A stretch of DNA of 64,000 nt from Jannaschia helgolandensis (GCF_900109285.1 NZ_FNZQ01000004.1:124001-188000); one strand, 5' to 3'. Positions 47,698 through 56,898 are shown, counted from the stretch's first letter. Program-made: numbers and translations. Notes: generated by a model from the letters alone, not told the origin.

Positions 47698-48546
47698 ATG
47701 ACACTGACTGTCTTCCTTGCGGTACTCGGTGCGGCGGCCCTGCATGCAGTCTGGAATGCGATGGTCAAGGGCGGCAGCGACAAGCTGTTGGGCATGGCCG
47801 GTATCATGCTGGGTCACGTTCCCTTCGCGCTGGCCAGCCTGCTTTTCGTCCCCTTGCCCGCCGCCGGGGCCCTGCCATGGATGGTTGGCGGAATGGCGCT
47901 GCATTTCGGGTATCAGATGTTCCTGATCAACTCCTACCGGATCGGCGATCTGACGCAGGTCTATCCTATCGCCCGCGGGTCCGCGCCCCTGATCGTGGCC
48001 GCCGTTTCAGTCGTGCTGTTGGGCGTCGACCTTGCGCCGACGGAGCTTCTCGCTGTCCTGATCATCGGGCTTGGGATCGTCAGTTTGGGACTGGCCCGGC
48101 ATGCGGACGGGCTTCGCAACGGACGCGCCGCGTTTCTGGCGCTTGTCACGGGTGGGTTCATCGCGGGGTATTCGCTGGTCGACGGCACCGGCGCGCGGGC
48201 CGCGGGCACCGCCGTGGGCTATTACGCATGGCTTTCCATAGGGAACGCGGCGATGATGGCGCTCTATCTCGCACTGCGGTCACCTGGCACGTTCCGGCAA
48301 CTCGCCGGACCGGGGCAAAGGACCTTCTGGATCGGTGGCGGCGCATCTTTTGTGGCCTACGCCATTGTCACATGGGCCTTCACGCAGGCCCCGATCGCCC
48401 TTGTCACCGCCCTGCGCGAGACGTCGATCATCTTCGCGCTGTTCATCGGTGTCATGATCCTGCGAGAGCCTCTGAACCTGATGAAGGTCTTTTCGACCAT
48501 GACGACCCTGCTGGGTGCGGCCCTGCTGCGTTGGGCGCGGACCTGA
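47698..48546 (+). CDS. DMT-superfamily (EamA) transporter
   Basis: 282 residues, about ten membrane helices in two repeats (LHAVWNAMVKGGSDKL; VYPIARGSAPLIVA; ALRETSIIFALFIGV). The VYPIARG motif marks an EamA subgroup of putative exporters. Starts 21 bp after the ABC ATPase gene, so it may belong to that operon; substrate unknown. Confidence 0.87.
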   Translation: MTLTVFLAVLGAAALHAVWNAMVKGGSDKLLGMAGIMLGHVPFALASLLFVPLPAAGALPWMVGGMALHFGYQMFLINSYRIGDLTQVYPIARGSAPLIVAAVSVVLLGVDLAPTELLAVLIIGLGIVSLGLARHADGLRNGRAAFLALVTGGFIAGYSLVDGTGARAAGTAVGYYAWLSIGNAAMMALYLALRSPGTFRQLAGPGQRTFWIGGGASFVAYAIVTWAFTQAPIALVTALRETSIIFALFIGVMILREPLNLMKVFSTMTTLLGAALLRWART

Positions 48547-48644
48547 CGGCGCGGCAGCGGGCGAGACTGCGTCGCGCCAACGCTTGATCCTGTCGCTGCG
48601 GCGGGCCACGATGCACCAGACAGCAAGGCAACCCGGAGATCCCC

Positions 48645-49106
48645 ATGCGACACGTGCTATTTATGGCGTTCCTGCTGCTCGTCCCGCTCGGTGCAATGGC
48701 GCAGACGCTTTACGTGGCGCGGACCGACGACGGGTATCTGAATATGCGAGCCGGTCCCGGCACGCGATTCGACGTCATCCGCCGCCTGTCCCCCGGCGAC
48801 CGCGTGGACGTAGAGGAGACGCTGGGCAAATGGTACAATATCCGCCTGTCGTCCGGCGAACGTGGCTGGGTGTCGGGCAATTATCTGGAACGCGGGGAAA
48901 AGCGGGCGGGCAATGTGCTGTTCGTCAAGCAGACCTCCGACGGATATCTGAACTTCCGCGCCGGTCCCGGCACCAGCCACCGCATCCTGCGCCGCGTCTA
49001 TCCGGGCGACCGGCTGGTTCCGTTGCGGACCCAGGGCGACTGGATCGCCGTGCGCCACGCCACCGGGGCCGAAGGATGGGTGCATGGCGCCTACGTGTCG
49101 CGCTAA
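48645..49106 (+). CDS. exported protein with two bacterial SH3 domains
   Basis: 153 residues. Signal peptide (1-19, cut after AMA) followed by two SH3_3 repeats, each with DGYLNxRAGPGT and GWVxGxYxxR elements. Likely a periplasmic cell-wall or protein-binding module. Its stop codon overlaps the rnd stop by 4 bp (convergent). Confidence 0.85.
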   Translation: MRHVLFMAFLLLVPLGAMAQTLYVARTDDGYLNMRAGPGTRFDVIRRLSPGDRVDVEETLGKWYNIRLSSGERGWVSGNYLERGEKRAGNVLFVKQTSDGYLNFRAGPGTSHRILRRVYPGDRLVPLRTQGDWIAVRHATGAEGWVHGAYVSR

Positions 49107-50260
49107 AGCGACACGATCCGAACTTCGTTACCCTTGCAGGCCAGCGCGATCTGGCCTTCGCACAGGCGCAGGGCATCGGCCCCGAAGACCTCGCCCCGCC
49201 ATCCCCTGGCCCAATCGCCAGCCCGCTCACCCGCCGCGATGTCGTCCAGATCGGATGCCGTGGCAATCAGCTTGGACGCGACGCCCGCCTGTTCCGCCTT
49301 GGCCTTGAGCAGCACGCGCAGCAGGTCGGCCAAAGCGGCATTGATCTGGTCGCGGCTTTTCTGGTCGGGCAGTTTGGGCATGTCTTCACGCGGGATCGTC
49401 TGCCCCGTGGCCACGGCGGCAAGGATGCCGTCGGCGATCGGACCTTTCCGGGCCTCGCGCAGCAAAAGACGGGCCTTGGACAAATCGCCCGCGTCCCTGG
49501 GCTTCATCGAGACCAGTTCCAGCAGGGCATCGTCCTTGTAGACGCGTGTGCGCGGCACGTTGTTCGACTGGGCATAGGTCTCGCGGAAGGCGGCCAGTTC
49601 GCGCGCGATGGCGACGTAGCGCGGCGACGGGTTCCGCATCTTGAGACGCTTCCACGCGCTGCGCGGCTCCACCCGATACGTGGCGGGGTCGCGCAGGATA
49701 TCCAGTTCCTCCTCGACCCAGGCCTGGCGGCCGGATTTTTCCAGCTCCGCGGCCAGATATTCATAGATCACCCGCAGATGCGTCACGTCGGCCAGCGCAT
49801 AGATCTTCTGCGCGTCCGACAACGGACGGCGCGACCAGTCGGTGAAACGCGAGGATTTGTCGATCTGCGCCTTGGCGACCTTGCGGGCCAGCGTCTCGTA
49901 TCCGACCTGTTCGCCGAAGCCGCAGACCATCGCCGCGACCTGCGTGTCGAACAGCGGCGCGGGGATGGTGTCGCCTTCGATGGCGAAGATTTCAAGATCC
50001 TGACGGGCAGCATGGAATACCTTCACGACGGAGGTATCGCGGAACAAGTCATACAACGGCGCAAGGTCGATGCCGTCGGCCAGCGGATCGACCAGAACGG
50101 CATCGGTCTCGCCATCGCCGGGATAGGCCAGCTGCACGAGGCAGAGTTTCGAATAATACGTCCGCTCGCGCAGGAATTCCGTGTCGACGGTGACGTAGGG
50201 GGCTTTCGCGGCCTCGGCGCAGAAGGCGGCAAGCGCCTCGGTCGTGGTCAGCGTTGTAAT
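49103..50260 (-). CDS. rnd: ribonuclease D (unusual start codon)
   Basis: About 385 residues. 3'-5' exoribonuclease acting on tRNA precursors. The DEDD catalytic core begins with VDTEFLRERTYYSKLCLVQLA, and an HRDC domain lies further on (ARELAAFRETYAQSNNVPR). An in-frame GTG at 50137 would remove the first catalytic Asp and Glu, so the true start must be upstream, but between there and the in-frame stop at about 50313 there is no ATG, GTG or TTG. ATT at 50260 gives the family length; ATT 50275 has a GAAAGG site 8 nt upstream; CTG 50251 is a third option. Start position is uncertain. Confidence 0.88.
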   Translation of the reverse strand: MTTLTTTEALAAFCAEAAKAPYVTVDTEFLRERTYYSKLCLVQLAYPGDGETDAVLVDPLADGIDLAPLYDLFRDTSVVKVFHAARQDLEIFAIEGDTIPAPLFDTQVAAMVCGFGEQVGYETLARKVAKAQIDKSSRFTDWSRRPLSDAQKIYALADVTHLRVIYEYLAAELEKSGRQAWVEEELDILRDPATYRVEPRSAWKRLKMRNPSPRYVAIARELAAFRETYAQSNNVPRTRVYKDDALLELVSMKPRDAGDLSKARLLLREARKGPIADGILAAVATGQTIPREDMPKLPDQKSRDQINAALADLLRVLLKAKAEQAGVASKLIATASDLDDIAAGERAGDWARGWRGEVFGADALRLCEGQIALACKGNEVRIVSL

Positions 50261-50311
50261 CTGCGAGGCGGAAATGGCGGCGACCTTTCGGAACGGATGT
50301 GTCGGGCCGGT

Positions 50312-50929
50312 CTAGTTGATATTCACAACAGGGGGAAGGTCCAGCCGGGTGCGGTCGCCACCCGCGAAACGGCGCAGGACGGCGGGGTAAAGCCGATGCT
50401 CCTGAATCAAGACGCGGGCCGCCAGCGTATCGGGCGTATCGTCCGGCAGGACGGGCACGCGGGCCTGCCCCAGAATGGGGCCGTCGTCCAATTCGGCAGT
50501 GACTTCGTGAACCGAACATCCCGCCTGCGCATCGCCTGCGTCTATGGCGCGGGCATGGGTGTGAAGGCCCTTGTAGAGCGGCAGGAGAGAGGGGTGAATG
50601 TTCAGCATCCGGCCCTGCCAGGCGCGGGTGAAACCGGGGGTCAGAATGCGCATGAACCCGGCCAGCGCGATAATATCGGGGGCGTCTTCGGCCAGACGGG
50701 TCAGCAAGGCGGACTCGAACGCGGCACGGTCCGGAAAGGTGCGGTGGTCGATGGCGGCGGTCGGGATACCCAGGGCGGCGGCGCGTGCCAGCCCGCCCGC
50801 GTCGGGGTCGTTCGACAGCACCAGACAGGGCCGCGCCGGGTGGTCACCCGTCATATCGCGGGCCAGAACCTCCATGTTGGAGCCGCCACCGGAAATCAGG
50901 ATCGCGACTTTTTTCGCACTGCCGCTCAC
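50312..50929 (-). CDS. purN: phosphoribosylglycinamide formyltransferase
   Basis: 205 residues. Transfers formyl from 10-formyl-THF in purine synthesis. [42 protein letters not shown] (catalytic Asn/His) and the [15 protein letters not shown] motif are diagnostic. GTG start overlaps the purM stop (GTGA). Longer ORFs upstream in this frame lie antisense to none of its homology and are not used. Confidence 0.95.
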   Translation of the reverse strand: MSGSAKKVAILISGGGSNMEVLARDMTGDHPARPCLVLSNDPDAGGLARAAALGIPTAAIDHRTFPDRAAFESALLTRLAEDAPDIIALAGFMRILTPGFTRAWQGRMLNIHPSLLPLYKGLHTHARAIDAGDAQAGCSVHEVTAELDDGPILGQARVPVLPDDTPDTLAARVLIQEHRLYPAVLRRFAGGDRTRLDLPPVVNIN

Positions 50930-51975
50930 CAGCGCGGATCGCCGGTATAGCGGATGCCTGCGCCGTCGGTGACCGTGCCCAGACAAGCGACGGTTTCGCC
51001 CTGACCCGTCAGCACTTCGGCCAGCGCGTCCGCGCGGTCGGCGGACACGACCACAACCATGCCGATACCGCAGTTGAAGGTCTTGAGCATCTCGTACCGC
51101 GCGATGCCCCCGGCCTGTGCAAGCCAGCCGAAGACGCCGGGTGCCTCCCAGGAGGACAGATCGATATCGGCACCCAGGCCATCGGGCAGGATGCGGGGCA
51201 GGTTTTCGGTCAACCCGCCGCCGGTGATATGGGCCAGCGCGTGGACCCCGCCCGCACGGATCGCGGCAAGCGCGGGTAACACGTAAAGTCGCGTCGGCGT
51301 CAGCAGGGCCGCGCCCAGCGTGGCATCGGCGAAGGGTGCGGGATCGTTCCACGTCAGCCCCGCGTGCTCCGCCACCCGGCGCACCAGACTGAACCCGTTG
51401 GAATGCACCCCGTCCGAGCGCAGGCCCAGTAACACGTCGCCCGCAGCGACCCCTGCGGGCAAGTCGCTGCCCCGCTCCATCGCGCCGACCGCGAACCCGG
51501 CAAGGTCGAAATCGCCCGCGTGATACATGCCGGGCATCTCGGCCGTCTCACCTCCGATCAGGGCGCAGCGGCTGGCCACGCAACCCGCCGCGATGCCTTC
51601 GACGATCTGCGCCGCGTCTTCGGTGACCAGCTTGCCTGTGGCGAAGTAGTCGAGGAAGAACAACGGCTCCGCCCCCTGGCACACCAGATCGTTGACGCAC
51701 ATCGCCACGAGGTCGATGCCGACCGTGTCCATCCGTCCCGTATCGATCGCCAGCCGCAGTTTGGTGCCGACACCGTCAGTCGCCGCGACAAGGATAGGAT
51801 CGGAATAACCCGCGCCCTTCAGGTCGAACAGCGCGCCGAACCCACCCAGACCGGCCATCGTTCCGGGCCGCTCGGTGGCTTTCGCAGCGGGCTTGATACG
51901 ATCGACAAGGGCGTTGCCCGCGTCGATATCCACGCCTGCATCGGCATAGGTGAGGCCATTATTCGTCATCGTCAT
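50926..51975 (-). CDS. purM: phosphoribosylformylglycinamidine cyclo-ligase
   Basis: 349 residues. AIR synthetase of purine synthesis. Signatures: [67 protein letters not shown] and [16 protein letters not shown]. First gene of a purM-purN operon, with a 4-bp overlap. Confidence 0.96.
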   Translation of the reverse strand: MTMTNNGLTYADAGVDIDAGNALVDRIKPAAKATERPGTMAGLGGFGALFDLKGAGYSDPILVAATDGVGTKLRLAIDTGRMDTVGIDLVAMCVNDLVCQGAEPLFFLDYFATGKLVTEDAAQIVEGIAAGCVASRCALIGGETAEMPGMYHAGDFDLAGFAVGAMERGSDLPAGVAAGDVLLGLRSDGVHSNGFSLVRRVAEHAGLTWNDPAPFADATLGAALLTPTRLYVLPALAAIRAGGVHALAHITGGGLTENLPRILPDGLGADIDLSSWEAPGVFGWLAQAGGIARYEMLKTFNCGIGMVVVVSADRADALAEVLTGQGETVACLGTVTDGAGIRYTGDPRW

Positions 51976-52077
51976 CCCGACCTATCTGTTTGTCGGCTGC
52001 GGCGTATCAGCCGGGGCAGTTCGCATCAATGGTGCAAGCTTGACGGCGGGTGAGGGTTTGCCTGAAATGCGCCCGAT

Positions 52078-52974
52078 ATGAGGTTCGATATGGAATTGAT
52101 GGACATCTACGGTGCCTTCTTCGGGATGCAATCGCTGCTGGCACCGGAATATATCGTGCCCGCCATGATCTTTGCTTTCGGCCTGTGGCTGTGGCGGCGA
52201 CCGGGAATCGGGTTCTGGGCCTGGCTGACGCCCCGGTCGATCTGGGGTCACAGGTCGAACCGGCTGGACCTGATCCTGTTCGGGATCGGGCGTCTGCTGG
52301 TGCTGTCGGGTCTGCTGACGCGACTGACGGTGACGCCGTTCATCGCCACCTGGGTCGCCGACGCGATCGGCAGCGGAGCGGTCGAGATGTCTCCCTGGAC
52401 GCTGGCCGCACTGATGTTCGTGGTGGGCGACCTGACGCTTTACTGGATGCACCGCGTGCTGCATGGCTGGTCCGCGATCTGGCCCCTGCATGCGCTGCAT
52501 CACAGCGCCGAAGTGATGACCCCTTTGACCGCCTATCGCCATCACCCCCTGATGCAGCTGATCGTTCCGCTGGGTTATTCCGCGGTGATCGGCATCGTGT
52601 CCGGTCTGGCGATCGGCGTGCTGGATGCGGGACCCACGGTGGCGGAAATCGCCGGGGTGAATGCCTTTCTGGTAATCAGTCACGCGGCTTTGGCCAACTT
52701 CCGGCACAGTCATGTCTGAATCGGCTATGGTCCGGTGCTGGAGCGGTTGTTCATCTCGCCGGCGCAACATCAGATCCACCATTCCACCCTGCCCCGACAT
52801 CACGGGCGCAACTTTGGCGAGGTCCTGTCGGTTTGGGACTGGATGTTCGGCACGCTCTATCTGACGCAGGGCATCGAAGTTGTGCAGTTCGGGTTGGAGG
52901 ATGAGCCGAAGCTCACCACTCATACCCTGCGCGCGGCCCTGTGGGAGCCGCTGCGGCGTCTTGGGCGTGGCTGA
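52078..52974 (+). pseudogene. sterol desaturase (fatty acid hydroxylase) family gene with in-frame TGA
   Basis: Reading one frame from 52078 to 52974 gives a 298-codon membrane di-iron hydroxylase with all expected histidine clusters: HRVLH (125-129), HALHH (138-142), HSH (210-212) and HQIHH (231-235). Codon 214, TGA at 52717-52719, interrupts it in the sequence NFRHSHV-stop-IGYGPVLERL, where the family usually has Trp (TGG). Upstream and downstream parts are in the same frame and both well conserved, so this looks like a recent point nonsense mutation. An internal ATG (52735) could restart, but would yield only the last histidine cluster. Confidence 0.82.
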
Positions 52975-52976
52975 AG

Positions 52977-53189
52977 CTATTCGTCCGTTGTCGTCGCGCT
53001 CGTGTCCGTCGCAGCCCGGCTGCCAGCGAAGATTGCCGCGCCGATGACGATGATGGCGGCGATCAGGAAGCCGCCGTTGCTGTCGGACCCGCCGCTGGAC
53101 GGCGCGGGCTGAAGCACGCCTGCGTTGCCGGAGCCGAGGGACAGACTGCCGATCAGAACGGCGGCAGCAAGGGTTTTCGTCAACTTCAT
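52977..53189 (-). CDS. small exported membrane-anchored hypothetical protein
   Basis: 70 residues: signal peptide (about 1-22), short glycine/serine-rich stretch, then a membrane helix (FLIAAIIVIGAAIFAG) and a threonine/acidic end. ATG 53189 has a CGGAG site; a longer in-frame ATG at 53258 is not supported. No family recognised. Confidence 0.65.
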   Translation of the reverse strand: MKLTKTLAAAVLIGSLSLGSGNAGVLQPAPSSGGSDSNGGFLIAAIIVIGAAIFAGSRAATDTSATTTDE

Positions 53190-53321
53190 GAAAATACTCC
53201 GGTTGTGCGCGTGGACCTTAGGAACGACATGACGCTGCGGCAAGCGTAAACGCCTCATGAAATTCTCTCGGTGATTGATATTCTGCTTGATGGGACAGGC
53301 GGTTTCGCAGGTCAGAAACCT

Positions 53322-53744
53322 TCAGCCGCGCAGCACAGCCTTTGCCCCCATCGTCACGAAGAACCTGTTCACCAGCACCGACATGACGAAAACCACAGCC
53401 ATGATCGCCATCAGCGTCAACATGGCCCCGGTGTCCAGTTGGAAACCCGGCAGCGCGACCAGTGCGAATATGGCGATCGCCAGTTGCAGGGCCAGCGCGA
53501 TAAGCCCGCCGAATACCGCGAATCGCCAGGCCGCAGCACTGTCGGGCACCGCGCCGATGGCCCGGCCCCAGCCTTGACCGGCGGCGAGTGCGGCGATCAT
53601 AGGGGGAATGATCGCTATGGCACCGGAGGGAATCGCCACTGCGAAAACCTGCACGACGATCATGCCGAGTGCGGTCAGCGCAATATGCGTCCCGACAAGA
53701 ACCAGGGTATATCGGACCAGAAATGGTGTTCGCGCGTCGGTCAT
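53322..53744 (-). CDS. ABZJ_00895-like membrane protein
   Basis: 140 residues, four membrane helices. The pattern IIPPMIAALAAGQGWGRA and AWRFAVFGGLIALALQL resembles the small-protein family named ABZJ_00895; the assignment is from memory of the motif and is tentative. Function unknown. ATG 53744 has AGGAG upstream. Confidence 0.7.
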   Translation of the reverse strand: MTDARTPFLVRYTLVLVGTHIALTALGMIVVQVFAVAIPSGAIAIIPPMIAALAAGQGWGRAIGAVPDSAAAWRFAVFGGLIALALQLAIAIFALVALPGFQLDTGAMLTLMAIMAVVFVMSVLVNRFFVTMGAKAVLRG

Positions 53745-53798
53745 CCTGTGTCTCCTGTCTTGACCCCTCCGGGCCATCTGGTATCGCATCGACCCAGG

Positions 53799-53875
53799 GG
53801 GCCTGTAGCTCAATTGGTTAGAGCAGGGCGCTCATAACGCCTTGGTTGCGGGTTCAAGTCCTGCCGGGCCTACCA
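53799..53875 (+). tRNA. tRNA with CAT anticodon (Met or lysidine-type Ile)
   Basis: 77 nt with encoded CCA. Acceptor GGGCCTG/CGGGCCT, D-arm with TAGCTC, anticodon loop CTCATAA on stem GGGCG/CGCCT, T-arm GGTTCAAGTCC. The body closely resembles E. coli ileX (CTTGGT...GGTTCAAGTCC) more than elongator tRNA-Met, so it may be tRNA-Ile2 whose C34 becomes lysidine. A tRNAscan/TFAM check with TilS context would settle it. Confidence 0.93.
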
Positions 53876-53903
53876 TATTCCCCCTGCCCCGCGCGCCGTC
53901 CGA

Positions 53904-55211
53904 TCAGCGCGGCACGACGATCTCGGCTTTCAGGCCGCCCAGGTCGGAGACCCCGAGCCGCAAGGCTCCGCCATGCGCGCGGGCCACATCGCGTACGATG
54001 CTCAGACCCAGACCTACGTTACCGGATGTATTGGAGCGCGCTGCATCCAGCCGAGCAAAGGGGCGCATCGCCTCCATATGGTCCTTGCGTGCGATACCCG
54101 GCCCGTCATCCTCGACCACGATCACGATGGACGAGGTGGCAAGCTGCATCGATACCCGCACCTCAACTCCGTATCTCAGCGCATTCTTGACAAGGTTCGC
54201 AACCGCGCGGCGCATCCCGTCGGGAAAGATATCCGCTTCAACCGGGATGCCCGTGACCCGCAGGTCGCGCCCGGGCGCAGCCATCGCAACGGCTTCGCGG
54301 ACCAGTGAAAGAACCTCGGTGCGGGTCCGTTCGTCCGTTGCGCTTTCGCGCGCGAAGTCGAGGAAGGTGTCGATGATCCGCTCCATTGCATCGACGTCGT
54401 CGGCCAGCGCCTGTGCCTCGGCCGAGTCCATCATCGACAGCTCCAGTTTCATCCTGGTCAGCGGCGTCCTGAGATCGTGGCTGACACCCGAGAGCAGGAG
54501 CGTGCGTTGTTCGATATGGCGATCTATCCGGGCGCGCATGTCCAGAAACGCCATGCCCGCCGCCCGCACCTCGGTCGCACCGGAAGGACGGTAGTCCGTC
54601 ATCTGGCCGCGCCCGAAGGCCTGGGCCGCGCGGGCCAGACGGCGAATCGGGCGGATCTGGCCGCGCATGAACAGAAAGGACACCGCCGTCATCAGGATCG
54701 CGGTTCCGAACATCAGCACCAAAAGCTGATGCGGATTTGCCGTCGAGACTTCGTTGCGGGAAAACATCAGGCCGGTCCCGTCCGCGAACCCCAGGCGCAC
54801 CTTCTTGCGATCGGTGCGCGTGTCGATGGTCACCAGATCGGGAAAGCGGCTCATCAGCGTGTCGCGCATTGCACGGCCTGACAGATCCCAGAACCGCGTC
54901 ATCATGGCATCGGGCGGGTCGACAAACGCGATCTCCAGCGGTTCTCCCAGTTCCGGTCGCGACCGGACGAGGGTGATTTCGCGCGCCATGTTGGATGTCA
55001 TCTGAACCGTGGCATCCTCGTAATGGCGTTGCAGGAACATCACCGCCACGGCAAGCTGGATCGCGACGACCGGAACGATCAGGATCAGCGCGGCGCGGGC
55101 ATAAAAGCTGCGTGGCAACCAGCGGCGCAGCAAGCTGCTGCGATACGTGTCCGAACGGACGGGGTCGTGTCCGGGACGATCGAGACCGGAAGGATCCAGA
55201 GGAGTGTACAT
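53904..55211 (-). CDS. EnvZ-like sensor histidine kinase
   Basis: 435 residues. Two membrane helices (about 40-60 and 165-182) flank a periplasmic sensor domain; a HAMP domain follows, then the H-box SHDLRTPLTRMKLEL with His245 and the ATPase N/G boxes (NLVKNALRYG, DDGPGI, GLGLSIVRDVARAHGG). Closest to EnvZ-type osmosensor kinases. No response regulator is adjacent. The annotated ATG 55211 shares bases with the start of the divergent hydrolase gene, and no good ribosome site is near it. Confidence 0.9.
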   Translation of the reverse strand: MYTPLDPSGLDRPGHDPVRSDTYRSSLLRRWLPRSFYARAALILIVPVVAIQLAVAVMFLQRHYEDATVQMTSNMAREITLVRSRPELGEPLEIAFVDPPDAMMTRFWDLSGRAMRDTLMSRFPDLVTIDTRTDRKKVRLGFADGTGLMFSRNEVSTANPHQLLVLMFGTAILMTAVSFLFMRGQIRPIRRLARAAQAFGRGQMTDYRPSGATEVRAAGMAFLDMRARIDRHIEQRTLLLSGVSHDLRTPLTRMKLELSMMDSAEAQALADDVDAMERIIDTFLDFARESATDERTRTEVLSLVREAVAMAAPGRDLRVTGIPVEADIFPDGMRRAVANLVKNALRYGVEVRVSMQLATSSIVIVVEDDGPGIARKDHMEAMRPFARLDAARSNTSGNVGLGLSIVRDVARAHGGALRLGVSDLGGLKAEIVVPR

Positions 55212-56094
55212 GACCGAAAGCTACCCCTCCGACGGCCGGGTTGGAAGCGATCTGATCCGGGTATTGGCTCCGAACCCCTCGCCCATGACCGCCGAGGGGA
55301 CGAACACCTTCGTCCTGGGCCGGTCCGATGTCGCCATCATTGATCCGGGTCCAGCCCTGGACGCGCATCTGGATGCAGTGGAACGGGCGGTGGCGGGCCG
55401 CCGGGTTATCGCGATCCTGATTACACATTCGCATCTGGACCATTCTCCCGCCGCAAAACCGCTGTCGCGCCGGCTGCAAGCGCCGGTGCTGGGGTTCGGC
55501 CCGTCGACGGCAGGCCGCACACCTGAGATGGAGGCTCTAACGGGTCTGGGTGGCGGAGAAGGCGTGGACCACGATTTCATGCCGGATCGGCTGTTGTCGT
55601 CGGGCGATCTCGTTTCAGGGGACGGTTGGTCGCTGCGCGCACACTGGACGCCCGGACATATGGCCAACCACCTGTCCTTTGAATGGGCAGAAGCGGCGAC
55701 CGTATTCACCGGTGATACCGTTATGGGTTGGGCCAGCACGATGATTTCCCCGCCCGATGGCGATCTGGGGCAGTTCATGGACGCGCTGGACAGTCTGGAG
55801 CGGCTGGAAGCGAAGGTGTTTCATCCCGGCCACGGCGGACCGGTTCATGCCCCCGCCGCCCGCTGCCGCGCCTTGCGAGACCACCGGCAGGCCCGCACTG
55901 CGGCGATTCTGATGGCGCTGGACCAGACCCACACGATCCCGGGCATCGTGGCACAGATCTATGCCGACACCCCTCCCGCCCTTCTGGGGGCAGCGGGCCG
56001 CAATGTGCTGGCCCATCTTCTTCACCTGATTCAGCAGGGCCTGGTCACAGCCACCCCGGTAGCGGGCCCCGACGCATGCTACAGTCGCGCATGA
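55210..56094 (+). CDS. metallo-beta-lactamase-fold hydrolase
   Basis: 294 residues. The zinc-binding motif THSHLDHS (His73, His75, Asp77, His78), the later TPGHMANH and FTGDTVMG, and HPGHGG complete the MBL set. The C-terminal helical domain (IPGIVAQIYAD) matches LACTB2-like/hydroxyacylglutathione hydrolase-like proteins. ATG 55210 has GAGGAG upstream. Substrate unknown; hydrolase of thioesters or nucleic acids are both possible. Confidence 0.87.
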   Translation: MTESYPSDGRVGSDLIRVLAPNPSPMTAEGTNTFVLGRSDVAIIDPGPALDAHLDAVERAVAGRRVIAILITHSHLDHSPAAKPLSRRLQAPVLGFGPSTAGRTPEMEALTGLGGGEGVDHDFMPDRLLSSGDLVSGDGWSLRAHWTPGHMANHLSFEWAEAATVFTGDTVMGWASTMISPPDGDLGQFMDALDSLERLEAKVFHPGHGGPVHAPAARCRALRDHRQARTAAILMALDQTHTIPGIVAQIYADTPPALLGAAGRNVLAHLLHLIQQGLVTATPVAGPDACYSRA

Positions 56095-56165
56095 CACCCT
56101 GCACAAAAATACCACGCGCCCCCCTTGCGCCACGCGCCGCGCTTGGCTAATCCCGCCCTCGGTAT

Positions 56166-56240
56166 TCCGGCGTAGCTCAGCGGTAGAGCAGTTGACTGTT
56201 AATCAATTGGTCGTAGGTTCGATCCCTACCGCCGGAGCCA
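56166..56240 (+). tRNA. tRNA-Asn (GTT)
   Basis: 75 nt with encoded CCA. Acceptor TCCGGCG/CGCCGGA, anticodon loop CTGTTAA with anticodon GTT, T-arm AGGTTCGATCC. Complete and intact; the 3' part is the likely attachment core for the element that begins just downstream. Confidence 0.97.
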
Positions 56241-56269
56241 ATTAACTACTTGATAGTTAAGCAAAATGA

Positions 56270-56294
56270 GCGAACCTTCGGGTTCGCCTTTTTT
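56270..56294 (+). terminator. intrinsic terminator after tRNA-Asn
   Basis: Perfect 7-bp stem GCGAACC/GGTTCGC with a TTCG tetraloop, followed by C and six Ts, 29 bp past the tRNA. Can also serve the converging gene at 56332. Confidence 0.9.
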
Positions 56295-56316
56295 CGATTT
56301 TGCAACGATTTTGCAA
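56295..56316. repeat. 11-bp tandem duplication next to the island boundary
   Basis: CGATTTTGCAA occurs twice in a row immediately after the terminator, followed by CG. It lies between tRNA-Asn and the first island gene. Confidence 0.7.
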
Positions 56317-56331
56317 CGGATACGCTCTGCC

Positions 56332-56898
56332 TTAAGAGCCAGCGCGGATAATTCCAACACGCCCGGGATGCTGAGCTTTCTCGTTTTCACGCCACTGAAA
56401 CTCAACCTCGACAGGGATCCGATGCTTATCGGCCAAGCGGCTGACCTCTTTCCAAGCGTCTGGCGCAGACTGCCCTTGGATTGAGATTCCGACCTCGGGA
56501 TAGTATCGGTAACCTTCTTCTTCGTATGGTTCGGTTTTAGCAGGGACTTGGACCTCATTGGCAAGACGATCTGATGCTATGCCTTTCGACTTCACGCGCT
56601 TTACTATCTCTAGCAGAAGTCCAGCCCAGTTCAGCTTTTCGAGAGTTTTGCCGTCCATCCTCGCCGAGAGAATACGCGTAAAGAACAAGCCGGGCGCAGG
56701 TTCAAAAAACGTCGCATGGTTTCCGCTCTCGGCCTCCTCGGTCTGCTCTTCGCCTATGTCACGCTCTAGATCGAGCGAATCCATCTTTTCTCGAACCAAT
56801 TTTTCAATCGTCTTCGATGGCGTTTCCGCGCCTAGCCAAGTCGCGATGGATTTAAGGTCTACGAACGTGGCGTCGCTGATTCTGATTACGGGCATCAT
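56332..56898 (-). CDS. unrecognised protein with ribbon-helix-helix-like N-terminus
   Basis: 188 residues. The first 40 (PVIRISDATFVDLKSIATWL, then KTIEKLVREKMDS) look like the short beta-helix-helix DNA-binding fold seen in MetJ/Arc and SeqA N-termini. A highly acidic linker follows, then a C-terminal domain with FFTRILSARMDGK, EEEGYRYYPEVGISIQGQ and RENEKAQHPGRVGI. I do not recognise the C-terminal family. It is divergent from the PLD nuclease, with an inverted-repeat operator between them. Best guess: controller or accessory protein of the restriction locus. SD AAGGAG at good spacing. Confidence 0.7.
   Translation of the reverse strand: MMPVIRISDATFVDLKSIATWLGAETPSKTIEKLVREKMDSLDLERDIGEEQTEEAESGNHATFFEPAPGLFFTRILSARMDGKTLEKLNWAGLLLEIVKRVKSKGIASDRLANEVQVPAKTEPYEEEGYRYYPEVGISIQGQSAPDAWKEVSRLADKHRIPVEVEFQWRENEKAQHPGRVGIIRAGS

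Noticed and set aside
52717-52719. The TGA codon as a selenocysteine site.
   Set aside because: Homologous proteins have tryptophan here, not cysteine or selenocysteine, and no hairpin resembling a SECIS element follows directly.
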